NCBI GenBank assembly: GCA_963969495.1
Contig: OZ018320.1
Coordinates: 71,771,745 to 71,835,744 of the forward strand
From: Ceratothoa steindachneri
Lineage: Eukaryota > Arthropoda > Malacostraca > Isopoda > Cymothoidae
Length of the DNA: 64,000 nt
Direction: 5' to 3'
Numbering within the stretch: the stretch's first letter is position 1; each line of letters begins with the position of its first letter. Under the pieces are notes generated by a model that did not search any database, was not told the origin of the DNA, and saw nothing but the letters and a program-made list of their open reading frames with translations. This document shows positions 22,760-34,860 of this stretch, in pieces. A program made the position numbers and the translations under genes.

Positions 22760-23102
22760 ATGGGTTTTAAGGTGTATATTGCGTCAATACACTAGATAGC
22801 TCAGGTCACAATAAACCCCCAAGGGAATAAAATTTAATGCTACGCTAAGTCTAAATTTCTGCAGACGAATTTCTTTAGGCCTAAATCTCAGTGACGTCGT
22901 GGGAATACGTAAATTAAGAACAAAGAGCTACGAAATATATATATACTATGGAATGAACAGTTATGATTGAAAAGTGGAATTATACAGTTTATGATTGGAT
23001 TGAATTACGCGGGTGAATTAAATTTGCTTGAGTTGATGAAAATGGGGTTACAATTGATAAATATTAAATAGATTGTAAATTGGGAAATTGATTGAGACTT
23101 AG

Positions 23103-23176
<74 letters not shown>

Positions 23177-23524
23177 TAGTAGTTGGGTAATAGATAATTG
23201 ATAGATAGTAATTTGTAAATCAGTAGTTTGGTAAGTAGATTACTAATCTATAAAAGGTAATTGTTAATTTGGTAATTTGCTTGGTAATTATTAAATAGAT
23301 TATTGGTGTGATAAATAGATTATAATGGAGTTGGAAGGTCTGTAAATTAGAAAAAAATCACGTATTAATTCGAGATTCTTTTGGGACATATTTAGCGAAA
23401 AAAAATAATATTCAAATAGTACAGACCTGATTCACCGAGACGAGGACAACGAATGAACCTCGTGTTAATTTTAAGACCTCATGTTAATTTTAAGACGCTT
23501 GTAGGGGTATAGACCGCTACAACA
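22760..23524 (-). repeat. 5' LTR of Mag-like Gypsy
   Basis: It is homologous to 13761-14777. On the minus strand it starts TGTTGTAGCGGTC. It carries a separate (TA)n expansion at 23104-23172, where the other LTR has a short unexpanded TA-poor stretch (about 14118-14145). Confidence 0.85.
23104..23172. repeat. (TA)n microsatellite inside 5' LTR
   Basis: About 34 TA units in the middle of the LTR. Confidence 0.97.
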
Positions 23525-23690
23525 TGAACTCTGATGGGGCATGGGAAAGTTGTTGCTGCGCTTCCCCCTCGCTCCCTCTCAGCGCTACCTTATTATTTTC
23601 TTTACTCTACGACTTTCCCATAAATCTTTTGTCTACCTGCGCTTGATACCAAGAAGAACTTTCCCACCCGGACAAAGTGCAAATTAGAGA
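23525..23690. other. CR1-flanking repeat, left copy
   Basis: The first 65 bases starting TGAACTCTGATGGGG resemble 28268-28335 on the other side of CR1. Similarity starts precisely at the Gypsy border. No gene is seen. Confidence 0.5.
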
Positions 23691-23961
23691 CATAAGAACA
23701 TAAGAAAAGAAGAAGACTGGAAAAGACCATTCATGGCCTACACTTGGCAGCTCCTGTTCCAGTCAACACACAAAAGAGTTCCAGTCAACACACAAAAGAT
23801 TACCAGAGAAAAGTCATCAACATTGTCACCCTTTACAGGAGTTCGTCAGATCTAATCTACAATATACATAAAATGCATCCAGAGGATTATGTCCATTCAT
23901 GCAACCGCAAAATAATCTCCCCACTCCGCAGAAAAATATATACATATGTACATAAAAAAAG

Positions 23962-26896
23962 TCAGTCCCATTTAGCAGCTTCATTCATATATTTATCTAA
24001 TCTATTCTTAAAACTACCCAGAGAGGAGGCTTCTATCACATGTCTAGTGAGCCTATTCCATTCATCTACCACACGATTTGTAAACCAATTCCTCCCAATC
24101 TCCTTCCTAAACCTATACTTATCAAGCTTAAACCCATTGCTACGTGTCCTGTCATGTTCACTAAGTATAAGAACCTTACCTAGATCCCCTTTATTATATC
24201 CTTTTACCTATTTGAAGACTTCAATCAATTCCCCTCTGACTCTTCTCCTTTCCAATGTATGTAGATTTAGTTTTCTGAGCCTTTCACCATAAGGTAAGTT
24301 CCTTAGCCCACCAATCATCTTTGTCATCCTTCTCTGCACAGACTCAAGCAAATCAATATCCTTCCTATAATATGGTGACCAAAATTGTACTGCATAGTCT
24401 AGATGAGGCCTAACTAGCGCCAGATACAGTTTTAGAATGACTTCAGCACTCTTATTGCTTACACTCCTCCTAATGAATCCCAATATCCTATTAGCTTTAT
24501 TCTTAGCATTTAGGCATTGCTTTCTAGGACGAAGGTCTGAACTTACCAAAATACCCAAGTCCCTCTCACAATCGGTCCTCCCTAAATTTCTCCCATTTAA
24601 TTTATAACTATTCAGTGGATTATTTCTACCTATACTAAGTACACTACATTTGTCTATGTTAAACTTCATTTGCCATTTCTCAGCCCAATTGGACAGAATG
24701 GTCAATTCCTCCTAAATTACAACAGCATCAGAATCAGCCCTAATGGTCCTACCTAGCTTAGTATCATCAGCAAATTTACTCAGGTCACTACTTATACCTA
24801 TGTCAAGATCATTAATATAAATTAAGAATAGCAAGGGACCCAAAACAGATCCTTGCGGAACTCCACTGCTAACACCCCCCCACTCAGATTTAACTCCATC
24901 TATACTAACTCTTTGCTGTCTGTCACCAAGCCATGACTGAATCCACCTAAATATACTGCCATCGATCCCGTGTGCTTTAACTTTGCTCAGAAGCCGTAAG
25001 TGTGGCACTCGATCAAAAGCCTTACTAAAGTCCAAGTATAAAATATCATAGTTTTCATCCTTATCTGTTGCTTCATACACCTTACTATAAAAAGACAGCA
25101 AATTAGTCAGGCAGGATTTACCCTTACTAAAGCCATGCTGTGATTCTTTTATCAACTTATGCTTATCCAAGTGATCCCTAATATTCCTTGCTATAATAGA
25201 TTCCATCATTTTCCCTACCACTGATGTCAAACTTACTGGTCTGTAATTAGACATATTTGTTTTATCCCCTTTCTTAAATATAGGTATCACATTGGCTTTC
25301 TGCCATGCCACTGGCACAATGCCACTCTCCAATGATTTTCTAAAGATGCATGCTAGGGGCTCACTTAACACATCCTTACATTCTTTCAAAATTCTAGGAA
25401 AGACCTCATCAGGACCGGGTGCTTTACTACTTTTGATTTTATCAATTTCCTTTGTCACTATCTCCTTTGTGATCAAGATATCCTTTAATTTCTCTTCATC
25501 ATTACCCCGAAAGATCATTGACACCTCGGGTATATTTAGAGTATCCTCCTGTGTAAATACTGAGAGAAAAAAGTCATTTAGCATTCCAGCCATTGAGTCC
25601 CTATCACTCACTAATTCTCCATTGGAATCTATAAGTGGGCCTATTTTATCTCTAACCTTAGTTTTGTATAATTGATAAAAACTTTTAGGATCTTCCTTTG
25701 CCCTATTTGCCACTTTAATTTCATAATTTCTCCTTGCTACTCTAACTAACCTTTTAACATCTCTTGCTAGTTCATTATATCTCTGCCTTAAGTGATCCTC
25801 TCCATTTTTTATTTTCCTATAAATGCCCTTTTTAATGCCAATATAATGCTTAATTTTATCTGTCATCCATTTTGGGTCATTATTTTTAGTCCTAATCTCC
25901 TTATAAGGAATGTTTAATCATCTGACCTGTAATTAATTGCTCAATTATTCTTTCATACTCCTCTTCAATTGTAATCTCTTCCTCCTGGTGATTATTGTCT
26001 CCACTAACTGATATCATTGAATCTATTCCTGAATTGATTTCATTGCCTGGTTTCTGTACAACTGCCTCCAGGTAAGTCCTTAGCCCATTATAATTTGCTC
26101 TTCTAAAGTCAGGAATTTTAACATTGTTCATGCTACTATCAATACCATTCCATTTCATCTTGAATCTAATTTCACAATGGTCACTATTACCCAAATTTCC
26201 TCCAATCTCAGTATCCTTAATAACTTCTTCCCTATTTGTCAGAACTAAATCCAGTATATTATTACCTCTAGTGGGTTCGTTAATAATCTGCCTCAGAAAA
26301 TTATCTTGGACAACATTCAAAAATTCCTCAGCCTCCTGATCACCCACAAGAGCTTTCCAGTCTATATTTCTGTAATTAAAATCGCCCATTATACACACAT
26401 GCTTACTTCTACATGCCCGTTCAATCTCCTGCCACAGAAGATTTGAAGCTTCCTTACTAAGATTTGGTGGTCTGTATAATAATCCTATGACAAGCTTGTT
26501 TTTACCTTCCTTTACATTTAGCCATAATGACTCTGTGTTATCATCTAATTTAATTGTACTGTTTACACAACACTGGAGATTATCTTTAATATAAATAATA
26601 ACCCCTCCTCCTCTCTTCCTATTCCTATCTGTATGGAACATGTTAAAGCCCTCAATCTCAACCTCAGGTTTAAAGTGATTTCCTGCCAAATCAAGCCATG
26701 ACTCTGTTATCGCAATTATATCAAAATTCTCTTCACTCGCTAACGCTCTTAAGAGATCTATCTTATTCCTTATACTCCGACCATTTGTGTAGTATATTTT
26801 TAAGTTTTTTTTATTATTCCCATCTTCATTGCATCGTGCTTTTCTATTCCTAGTTATCTGCTCATTCACTTGTGCATTAGTCCCCCTATAACGCAT
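23962..26896 (-). pseudogene. CR1 ORF2: endonuclease and reverse transcriptase
   Basis: The reading spans about 978 codons, the usual CR1 ORF2 length. The APE endonuclease (26896-25901) has a YTNGRSIRNK start, ITESWL (catalytic Glu), MGDFNYRNIDW and GNSDHCEI (final Asp-His). A one-base frameshift near 25901-25915 leads into the RT (25866-24208): [36 protein letters not shown] (Asp), [20 protein letters not shown] and the FADD box. Two in-frame TAG codons interrupt it: 24712-24714, probably once CAG, and 24208-24210. After the latter the frame continues through DEWNRL to the TGA at 23962. The enzyme nicks target DNA and reverse-transcribes its RNA there. Only three lesions disable it. Confidence 0.92.
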
Positions 26897-26994
26897 CAGT
26901 ATGCCCTTTCCCTTAGCTATTCCTCTATCTCTGCATCCCTTCCATTTCCTACACCTGCCCTCTATTCCTGTTATTCCCTTACCTCTAACAGCTT

Positions 26995-28014
26995 CTAGTT
27001 TCCCACCCGTAAGGACCTAATCACACTATCCAGCTCCCCCCATAGAACCTCAACACCTGCCCGACTAAGATGGAGCCCATCCATCGCATACAACCTCCTA
27101 TTCCCGTAAAACCCTCCCCAGACATCTACAAACACCAATCCTAACTCCTCACACAGTCCTTTCACAAATTTATTCAAACCAATTGCACGCGACAACCATT
27201 CTACCCCCACATCCAATCTTGGAAGCACACCAGAAACAACACCTTTTACCCTGCTTTTACTCATCCTTTCAACTAACCTTTTATACTGCTCACGTAACTC
27301 ACATGTACCCACCTTCTTTACATCATTCACTCCCACATGCGTAATCACAACTGCATCCCTCTCACACCCAGAAACCAGTCTATCATACCTCTCACAAACA
27401 TCACTTACACCAGCACCCGGCAGACAAACTCTCATTCCCTTCCACTTGCTATCACTCAACTTCCTATCTAAATACCTAATCTGAGAGTCACCCATCACTA
27501 GCACCTCAGTCATTCTCCTATTCTGTCTTGGCCTAACATTACCCTCCCTCCTGCTCTCAGTCACACTACCACCCATCCTACTTTTATCCACAATCACACC
27601 AGGCAAATCACTTTCACACTCTTCCTCTCTCAGGACATTGAATCTGTTAGTCAACCTAACAGGTTCTATGTCCCTCTCATTCACACACCTAACCTGTCCT
27701 AACTTATCTATCCTATCCATTTTCACCCACCATTCATCATCACTCACAACTTCCACACTGTTCCCAGTCCTAGCCCTATCTTCCACCCTCTTAGCACTAA
27801 TCTCACCCTTCAATCGCACACTTGCATCTCTTCTCACCTCAAACACCAAATCATTCAACCTCTTACATTCCCCACTCAACCTCCTAACCTCCCCTTCCAG
27901 AAAACACACACGGCATTCAGTTACATTCACTCTCCTTTCAACTCCACATGCATCACACACCACATACACACTACTTTCAAACGGCATGCTCTCACCATCT
28001 ATACAAACAGCCAT
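26995..28014 (-). CDS. CR1 ORF1 protein with zinc finger, coiled coil and SGNH esterase
   Basis: An uninterrupted 339-codon frame precedes ORF2 by about 100 bp, as expected for CR1 ORF1. Residues 17-40 hold a CDACGVERRVNVTECRVC zinc-binding pair of CX2C motifs. Residues 38-75 are charged and heptad-like (likely coiled coil). From about residue 168 an SGNH/GDSL hydrolase fold is readable: VMGDSQIRYLDRK (Ser), HVGVNDVKK (block III Asn-Asp) and MDGLHLSRAG (block V Asp-His). CR1 ORF1 proteins bind element RNA; the esterase role in vivo is unsettled. Ser, Asp and His remain. The frame is open although ORF2 is broken. The start at Met 28014 is the first in frame; Met 10 (MPFES) is an alternative. 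Confidence 0.88.
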   Translation of the reverse strand: MAVCIDGESMPFESSVYVVCDACGVERRVNVTECRVCFLEGEVRRLSGECKRLNDLVFEVRRDASVRLKGEISAKRVEDRARTGNSVEVVSDDEWWVKMDRIDKLGQVRCVNERDIEPVRLTNRFNVLREEECESDLPGVIVDKSRMGGSVTESRREGNVRPRQNRRMTEVLVMGDSQIRYLDRKLSDSKWKGMRVCLPGAGVSDVCERYDRLVSGCERDAVVITHVGVNDVKKVGTCELREQYKRLVERMSKSRVKGVVSGVLPRLDVGVEWLSRAIGLNKFVKGLCEELGLVFVDVWGGFYGNRRLYAMDGLHLSRAGVEVLWGELDSVIRSLRVGN

Positions 28015-28267
28015 ACTCTCAGAAATTTACTAAGGAAAAAGTTAACACTCACCCCCAAAAATTCTTGCTCAGGATTGCTGCCAGTTATCTTCCCCAAAAG
28101 TATTAATCACTAATGTATTTATTACACAGTGATTGATGTATTAAATAAATACAAGAAAAACTATACACCCAAATCAGTATTATATCCCAATCTTACAATG
28201 AGAATCAAGAGCTTCCTGCAAGACAACCTTCCAGAACAAAGCCAGACGGCCCCTCACTTTGTTGAAT

Positions 28268-28985
28268 TGAACTCTCTGATGGGTCCTAGGGAACTTGTTG
28301 GTGCGTTTCCTTTTCGCTTCCTCTCAACATTCCTTTTTATCTATAACTATCTCTCCAAACCTATATCTAGGCCTAATGACCTGACCCACTATCCCATGCA
28401 GTGTCAGAATAAAGGATTTAGAACCCCTATAAACAATGCCCTTTAAATCATGCAGGTTGCAGGAGACCAGGGCTTGATGAGACCTGTGCATTTGGCCGTG
28501 AATAATATTAATATCGGTTTTAAACCAATAATGGGCTGACTACTTCCCTGTAGCCATTCTCTGTGCATAAGGCTCCACTGCTTGTGACCGACGAACTTTA
28601 CTGCATTGTTGTTACCAGACCCATTAAAAGTCTCGTGGTCCCATTTCTGGGTCTGCCATAACAGATATTCAGATTCTGGCCATCTTTTCGAGGATTACTA
28701 CGTCATAATAAGGACCCCTCCCTCTCTCTATGACCTTTTCATTTTGTTATATGTTTGTTGCAGAGAGGCTTTGGCTTTCTCTTGGCGGCAGGAGTCAGCC
28801 CCGTGGCCCTTTGGGGTCCCCAAGGTGCTGCGAAGCAGAATTTTATTATACCTCTTTACCCCCTCCCCAATTATTTCCATTATTGCCTTTTATTTCTACC
28901 TCTCCCTTCCTCCACCTATTGTTTCTGACGGTTACCTGACCTCTACCTGTTTTTTTCGGACTATTTCTAAATTATTTTTACATAA
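28268..28985. other. CR1-flanking repeat and unassigned sequence
   Basis: The first 65 bp match the left CR1 flank. The remainder shows no protein homology; it may contain the 5' leader of family B, whose ORF1 begins soon after. Confidence 0.35.
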
Positions 28986-29880
28986 ATGTCGGATGGTGAG
29001 CGTCTCCTTTGCCTTCGTTTGCCGATGTCCAAGGCGAAACCCACCATTATCCATTTTTCTCCCCGCGTAAAACTCATGCAGCCCATTTGGCTCATACAGA
29101 TAGTGTCGTGGATCCGTATCTATTCTCCGAGAGGACAGACCAACGCAACCGTTCTCGTGTTGCATTAGCGCCTGCCCTTTGGAGGCCTCTGTGGTGGGAA
29201 ATGTGAAGTTAATTTTGTTTGCTATAGCTTATCCTAATCCTAAAGCTTCCTCTTCTCGTAAAGCTTCTCGTGCCAAATGTTCTTCAGTTTCCCTGCTAAC
29301 TTTCCCTCGCTCGTTGGATTCCCATGCGAACGTTCTGGACCCAGATCTAGATTATACACGCTTTTTGGTCTTGAGTTCCTCATCTGAAAGCCCACTTGCA
29401 AAAGTGGACGTGTTTAATCTCAACGAATCGTTTGAGTGGTGGACACCGCCCGATGTGCTCAAGAGGTAGTGGTGATATTCTGGTTGTGTCATTTTTCTTC
29501 GATTGCCGAAGTTCTCGTAACCGTCTCGTCTCATGTACGTCAGAATGTCGCCAAAGGTGTCGTCCGATCGAATGAATTAAAGGATTACGATCTCACCCCG
29601 TGCTCAAGGCGTCACACTTGCATACACTAGAACTGTGGGCTCTGATCGAGTCCCAACTGCCATATCAAATTTAACGTTTGGACGCCAGTAACTAACCAAT
29701 TATATTAAAGGTAGGCACCTTCGTATCCAGGTAAGTCCATACGTTAACTACCCAGACGTTTTTTCAAATGCAACCAATTTGGACATGTTGGTCATGACTT
29801 TCGGCATCCCCGTTTTTAATAGGAATGTCCCAGAACCAGTGCCGGTTTAACCTAGTAGCTCATGTATCACGTGCTACAGG
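28986..29880 (+). pseudogene. family B ORF1 (gag-like), 5' part
   Basis: A possible start is MSDGERLLCL at 28986. Later blocks follow the gag of I/Jockey-type elements: YTRFLVLSSSSE (about 29350), a decayed middle, then about 29740-29815 reading PYVNYP and, after a frameshift, a zinc knuckle CNQFGHVGHD with the final Cys of the CCHC knuckle lost. ORF1 proteins coat element RNA. Several stops occur. The sequence breaks off at about 29880 and the next zinc knuckle is found at 36940, so the gene was split by the nested block between them. Confidence 0.65.
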
Positions 29881-31400
29881 CCCCGCTCGGATGTAAAAAA
29901 TAATAATAATTCAGTTTTTGCCCTTGGCACAGAAGGCTGAGACAAAATAATTATTCATTTTTCTGATTTTTTATATTATTATTATATATGATATTACTAT
30001 ATATAAGAAAAATATAGTAAACCTCACTAGATCATACTGCATAATATAATAAGTCTGGCATTATGTTATAGTAGCACACGGTGTTCTTAAGAAGGAATAA
30101 AAAGTGCACAAAATAAAACCCTCTTTGAGTCCTCTCAGGCATACTAGCAGTTCTTTTAAAGGTAATTTATATCGGAGATAGCGACGTCATTTCCAAGGTT
30201 TTAGAGCTTTCTAATGAAAAAAAGTTATAGAAGCAATATTATTTAGGGCATCGAATTGAATAAAATACGTATTTATTTATGCAATTCTGAAGAAATTTAT
30301 TTTTCGAAATTTTGTTAGTTTTTCTGATAAACCTGAAGATCCGTGGTCATGGTCGCATAACATTTCGTCCATGTTCCAAAATGTTTCATCTTTTTTAACT
30401 AATTTTGAGGGTCGGCTTGTGGGGGACAGGCTCGTAGAAGGGATGGCCCTGCGATTGCCCTGCGATTGCCCTGATATTTCAATTATTGGGGGGCGCAGCT
30501 CCCAACTATATAATCGGATTTTTTTAATAAAATGACTTAACTAACGTTAATTCTCACGTTTTTTTTTCAAAATCGCTTTTGCGACTCGTGGGGTAGGGCT
30601 GACGTCATCAATGAATGAATAATAAATTTTTGTTTTTTTTATTCCATTTAAGATCACTTTAATCACTGTATATTTATTTTTCCAGCCATATTTTTTTTCC
30701 ACTTTTATGACTATTTTTATCATTTTTATACATTTTAAAATACTTAGTTAGATCTTTTAGAGGAACTAGTTTTTGAGGACGAAAGACGATCCTTTATGCG
30801 GGAGTTTCAGTTTTAACATGGATTTCTTGTGTGCAACTTGCCCTAAAAATATTCTCGAACTTTCCGGGTTTTTTTTGCGATCGAGAAAAAATAATAACAT
30901 TTTTAGCCGATCATAAATTAATTAAAGTTCAAATTAATTGTGAAGAGTGTGGTCAAAAGTTAGCGATCCAAGATAATTTTTCTTTTAAATGTGCTAAAAC
31001 AAAACGTGATTCTGAGACAGGCGAGAGCAATCGCCATTATTTCTAAGTGGGATTTTTTTTTTTTAAATCACTTCCTCGCTGCTATTTCTGAGCTATACCC
31101 CACACAATAAAATAAGTGAAAAGCATTTTCCATTTTTTTTTCATTTTAAAAAATTGTAGTTAATTTCTGGGATTTTTTAAATGAATACAAAAATGCGCCT
31201 TGTAGATTTGAACTAGGACTCAAACGCGCATGGATATGCGCATTTGAACGAAACATAAACTTCGTCCCAATAGATTTCGGCTGAAAAACAAACATTAGCG
31301 GCTAAAATTTTTTAAAGTAGGCGGCGCTATCGTCATCTTAAATTAGTCCTTTAAATTCCTTAGATAATTTTTTTTTCCCTCTCTTGCAAAGGAAAATGAG
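29881..31400. other. AT-rich block inside family B
   Basis: Low-complexity sequence with homopolymer runs. Apart from the zinc-ribbon frame at 30831-31046 nothing is recognised. The origin of this 1.5 kb is unclear; it may be a decayed DNA transposon. Confidence 0.35.
30831..31046 (+). pseudogene. zinc-ribbon protein fragment, Merlin/IS1016-like?
   Basis: The 71-codon frame ends ITFLADHKLIKVQINCEECG, then a second Cys after FSFK (FKCAKTKRD) and SNRHYF. A leader helix followed by CX2C...C and an S-x-R-x-x-F end resembles the N-terminal zinc ribbon of Merlin (IS1016-type) transposases. The fourth Cys is missing and no DDE domain follows. It could equally be chance or another zinc-ribbon gene. 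Confidence 0.35.
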
Positions 31401-31418
31401 GTTGGGTGGGGGCGAGAT

Positions 31419-31421
<3 letters not shown>

Positions 31422-31477
<56 letters not shown>
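31422..31477. repeat. (TA)n microsatellite
   Basis: About 28 TA units, left of the Penelope-like inverted pair. Confidence 0.97.
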
Positions 31478-31481
<4 letters not shown>

Positions 31482-31494
31482 AACTCACAAAGTA

Positions 31495-31577
31495 GCGCGT
31501 GAGTAGAGCAATAAATGCCAAAAATCCCACAGGAAAATGAAAGGTGGATTCCAAGTACTTTCGAAATTGTTCACTTC

Positions 31578-31653
<76 letters not shown>

Positions 31654-32064
31654 AAACAGAAGAGCAATGGCCCGCCTATGTATACCGAAAGGACCCAAAA
31701 TAGAAAAATAATATCAAAGACGTATGTGAAGTATAAAACCAAATAGATAAGGTCTACTTCCGGAAAATTCCATCTGTGCGCAAATAATGTAGACATTGAT
31801 GTGACTAAACTAAGTACATATATACCCGATTGTGAAGACATAAAAATATACAAAAGAGACATAACTAAATTAATAAATCAATAAGATTTAAAATGGACAA
31901 TTTCGTTATAAATAAGCCTTTTAATAACAGGGTCTAGTTTAAAAAGACCAGAGGATATATAAAAATTAGGCGAGGAATTAATGAATGAGTATTCAACAAT
32001 ATCTCTTTAAATAGAGTCATTAGATTTGTAAATAATTTTAGTCGAATTCCAATTGGTCGGGTGC
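31495..32064 (-). mobile_element. Penelope-like element, left inverted arm
   Basis: On the minus strand 32064-31930 encodes the C-terminus of a GIY-YIG endonuclease (NWNSTKIIY, IVEYSFINSSPNF, SGLFKLDP), followed by a 3' UTR that matches 34964-35245 and, beyond a (TA)n array, a terminal block at 31495-31578 that matches 36690-36765 reversed. It forms one arm of a palindrome whose other arm starts at 32100. Confidence 0.75.
31580..31650. repeat. (TA)n microsatellite in Penelope 3' region
   Basis: About 35 TA units. The matching place in the other arm (35269-35339) also holds (TA)n. Confidence 0.97.
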
Positions 32065-32229
32065 ATCAGCGCTTCTTTGTCCATTTATCGGAAAACAGTC
32101 ACCCGATCGATTGTAATTCGGCTAAATTTATTTACAAATTTACTGGCCTTATTCATAGAAATATTCTTGAATGCTTATTCATTAATTCCTCGCCTAATTT
32201 GAATATATCCTCTGGTCTTTTCAAGCTAG
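32065..32229 (+). mobile_element. Penelope-like element, right inverted arm (first part)
   Basis: The plus strand reads HLSENSHPIDCNSAKFIY and ECLFINSSPNLN, then SSGLFKLG: the C-terminal half of the GIY-YIG nuclease, including the Glu-containing helix. It mirrors the left arm with a 35-bp spacer (32065-32099). At 32229 it is interrupted by an RT-bearing element and resumes at 34964. Confidence 0.75.
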
Positions 32230-32339
32230 GGATTGGAACCTGGCCAATGTTGTCCCCATATTCAAAATTTCAAAATGGTAGAAGTGAGGAAAAGGAGAAC
32301 TAATGGCGAGTAAGCTTAACTTCGCTTATATGTAAACTA

Positions 32340-34860
32340 ATGGAGTCAATTATTGATTTCAAATTACGCAATCATCTGAAGAGAAATCAACTCTTAGTAA
32401 ATAGTCAGCATGGTTTCAGGAAAGGGAGGTCTTGTGTCACTAGTCTGATCACATCTTCTGAACATGTAACAAAAGCTGTCGATTCAGGCTCTAGTTACGA
32501 TGTGGTGTATCTATATTTTTCTAAAGCCTTTGATAGACTCCCGTTCAATATCCTCCTTTCAAAGCTAAAAGCTATGCATATCCATGAGAAAACGATAACT
32601 TGGGTTAAAAATTGGTTGACAGATCGTAAGCAGAGGGTAATTTTGAATGGGGTGACATCCGATTGGCTGCCGATAACTAGTGGAGTTCCTCAAGGTTCCG
32701 TTTTGGGACCCCTACTCTTTATAATTTTCGTAAATACCTTAGGTTTTGGAATGAATTGCCAAATAAATTCATTTGCGGACGATACTAAACTTGAGCAGAT
32801 AATAAAGGATAAGGAAGACTCAAGATGTTTACAAAATTGCCTAAATATGTTAACTAAATGGTGCAACGAATCTGGTATGAAGCTTAATGCTTCCAAATGC
32901 GGCGTTTTACACTTCGGAAAAAATAATCCTAAATTTAAATATTATCTCCAAAACACCGAGATTATAGAAGTAAAAAAGCAGGTCGATCTAGGAGTTAAAA
33001 TAAATTGTGATAAAACGGTCTGAGGCCGCTTTAATTCAGCCTCTATCACATGTTAACTATGCTTTCATACATGCTTACCCACGTGTATCCTGCGAGAGGA
33101 AGCAGAAGCGCGTTATCTCCCATCATACCCAATGTTTAATCAAGGAGGTTCACTCCCCCGTTTCGCCTCCATACGTCGATCTCGCCAGATTGAATTAGGC
33201 TTATGGGCAGATAAGGTATTTTCCCAGGCGCCACCTAAACATCCCCCCGAAGTCCCCCACTCAATTATCCCCTACGCCATGGAGATGGCTCCGGCTATTT
33301 ATACCATAGCTTTTCCCAATTCAGGCAGATCCAGATTATCTTCGCGAGGCATCAAGCCAATCCGGTCTCCCTTGTGCACCTAGGAACTCTGCCGAGAAAC
33401 CCCTTATTGTCCAGAAGTGGACAATATCCCTTGAGTGCCAAGGTTCGTGCCCTTCGAGACGCCAAGTCAACAAGGCCTCCCTGTTGTTCAGAAAGAGAAC
33501 AACGTTAGAACAGCCATTGTTCTTTGAGCCCGTTTGACAAGAAATGGTTCTCACCCTCTCCCTGTTGTTCAGAAAGAGAACAACGTTAGAACAGACATTG
33601 TTCTTCAAGCCCGTTTGTCAAGAAACGGTTCTCGTTCCCAAGACATCACGTCCGGATAATTTAATTCCCCCCCTTTTAACGTCCTTCAAGAGAACGCTTG
33701 GTTTCAACAATAACCTCCATTGTTCATCTAGAACATCTCCGATTTGCTGTCACAAGGATCGCTCGTACTTCCGAGCCCCACTTCGCTCTCACTTCTCGAA
33801 GACAGCCCTTCCTCCTCGTTAAGGACAACCCCCCGAAGAACCCTTCTGCTGGAAATCGCCAGTTGGACCGAAGATTCCTTCGCATCGTCTTCCTCTGCAC
33901 AAAAACTTTGTAATTACGTAAGCTGAGCATTACCTTTAATCATTTAACCTTTTGTCAACGCAACCCTGTGCTTTAAATGGTTTAGCGAACCATTCCCCCT
34001 TTTTTTGTTTGTTTACCGTTTTAAATCTCTCCAAATCTTAATCCTCAGATTAGTCAGATATTCCCACGACCCTTTTCATCCCCCGTTTATGTAACCATTT
34101 TTTTGTGTGATGTTGATAGTTTAATTAATAAAACTCTATTTTATTAATGGTAGCCATATTATTTATCCTTGTGCTACGTTCCACTTCTTAAGCATATTGA
34201 AGATAAATAAGCCTCTCCAGCCCCCCCCCCCTCCCCATTTTGAACTAACCTCGGCCAATCAGATTACCACGCACTCGAAATATAGAAAATTCCCTTAACG
34301 AATAGTTATATATGGTATATCGTCGGGAGCCTATTCTACGACATAGATTATAAATTAAATCTCTCCAGTCGATGCGTTGCAATTAGAAATAAAGCAGCAA
34401 GTGTTGCATCATTTATCAGACAATCCGTCTCAACGCGTAATTAAGAGACAATGTTAAAACTATACACGTCATTGGTCAGACCTATATTAGATTATGCTCC
34501 TCCCTTCTGGTCTCCACGATTAACTAGAGATGTAAATATAATAGAACAAATACAGCGTCGCTATACGAAAAGGATAAGGGGAATTAAACATCTTAGCTAC
34601 AATGATAGGCTTAAGAAACTCAATCTCTTTTCCCTCGCACATACAAGGAAGAGGGGTGAACAAATAGAAACATATAAATTATTGATAAATATGAAAGATA
34701 CGGCAGAAAATATTTTTAATTTGACAGGCATTCAGCAACCGCATCGTTCGAGTTTGGAATAATCTACCACAAGAAGTAATCAGCGCTACAAACACAGAAT
34801 TTATGAAGACGAAATTTAATCAATACTTAAAAGAAAATAGAGTTAAAATAGCTTACAATT
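32340..34860 (+). pseudogene. reverse transcriptase of CR1/Jockey-like element
   Basis: The first segment (32340-33005) reads NSQHGFRKGRSCVTSL, VVYLYFSKAFDRLP (catalytic Asp replaced by Tyr in this reading), [17 protein letters not shown] and an intact FADD box. After the solo LTR the thumb resumes at about 34350: RNKAASVASFIRQSV, LKLYTSLVRPILDYA and RRYTKRIRGIKHLSYNDRLK. The domains fit a CR1/Jockey-type ORF2 lacking its endonuclease. It would have reverse-transcribed element RNA. The Tyr, a stop at about 34440 and the LTR insertion disable it. Residues after GVKIN in the first segment come from the LTR. Confidence 0.87.
33006..34343 (+). mobile_element. solo LTR (family S), copy 2
   Basis: It starts TGTGATAAAACGGTCTGAGG and ends CTACGACA, matching the minus-strand block 18261-19641 throughout. 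Flanks read TAAAT and TAGAT, a possible 5-bp target-site duplication with one change. It interrupts the RT gene between two thumb segments. It has two minisatellite units instead of three. No coding region is attached. Confidence 0.87.

Larger units (their letters stand above)
23691..28267 (-). mobile_element. CR1 non-LTR retrotransposon, nearly full length
   Basis: Minus-strand order is 5' leader, ORF1, ORF2 and a short 3' end with two TTCTTATG units (23691-23706 reversed). An 8-bp microsatellite tail instead of poly(A) is typical of CR1. Length about 4.6 kb is near that of complete CR1 elements. The 5' edge is approximate. Confidence 0.88.

Noticed and set aside
27638..28033. Plus-strand frame of 131 codons opposite CR1 ORF1
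   Set aside because: Shadow of the minus-strand ORF1; Ser/Thr/Leu-rich composition follows from the antisense.
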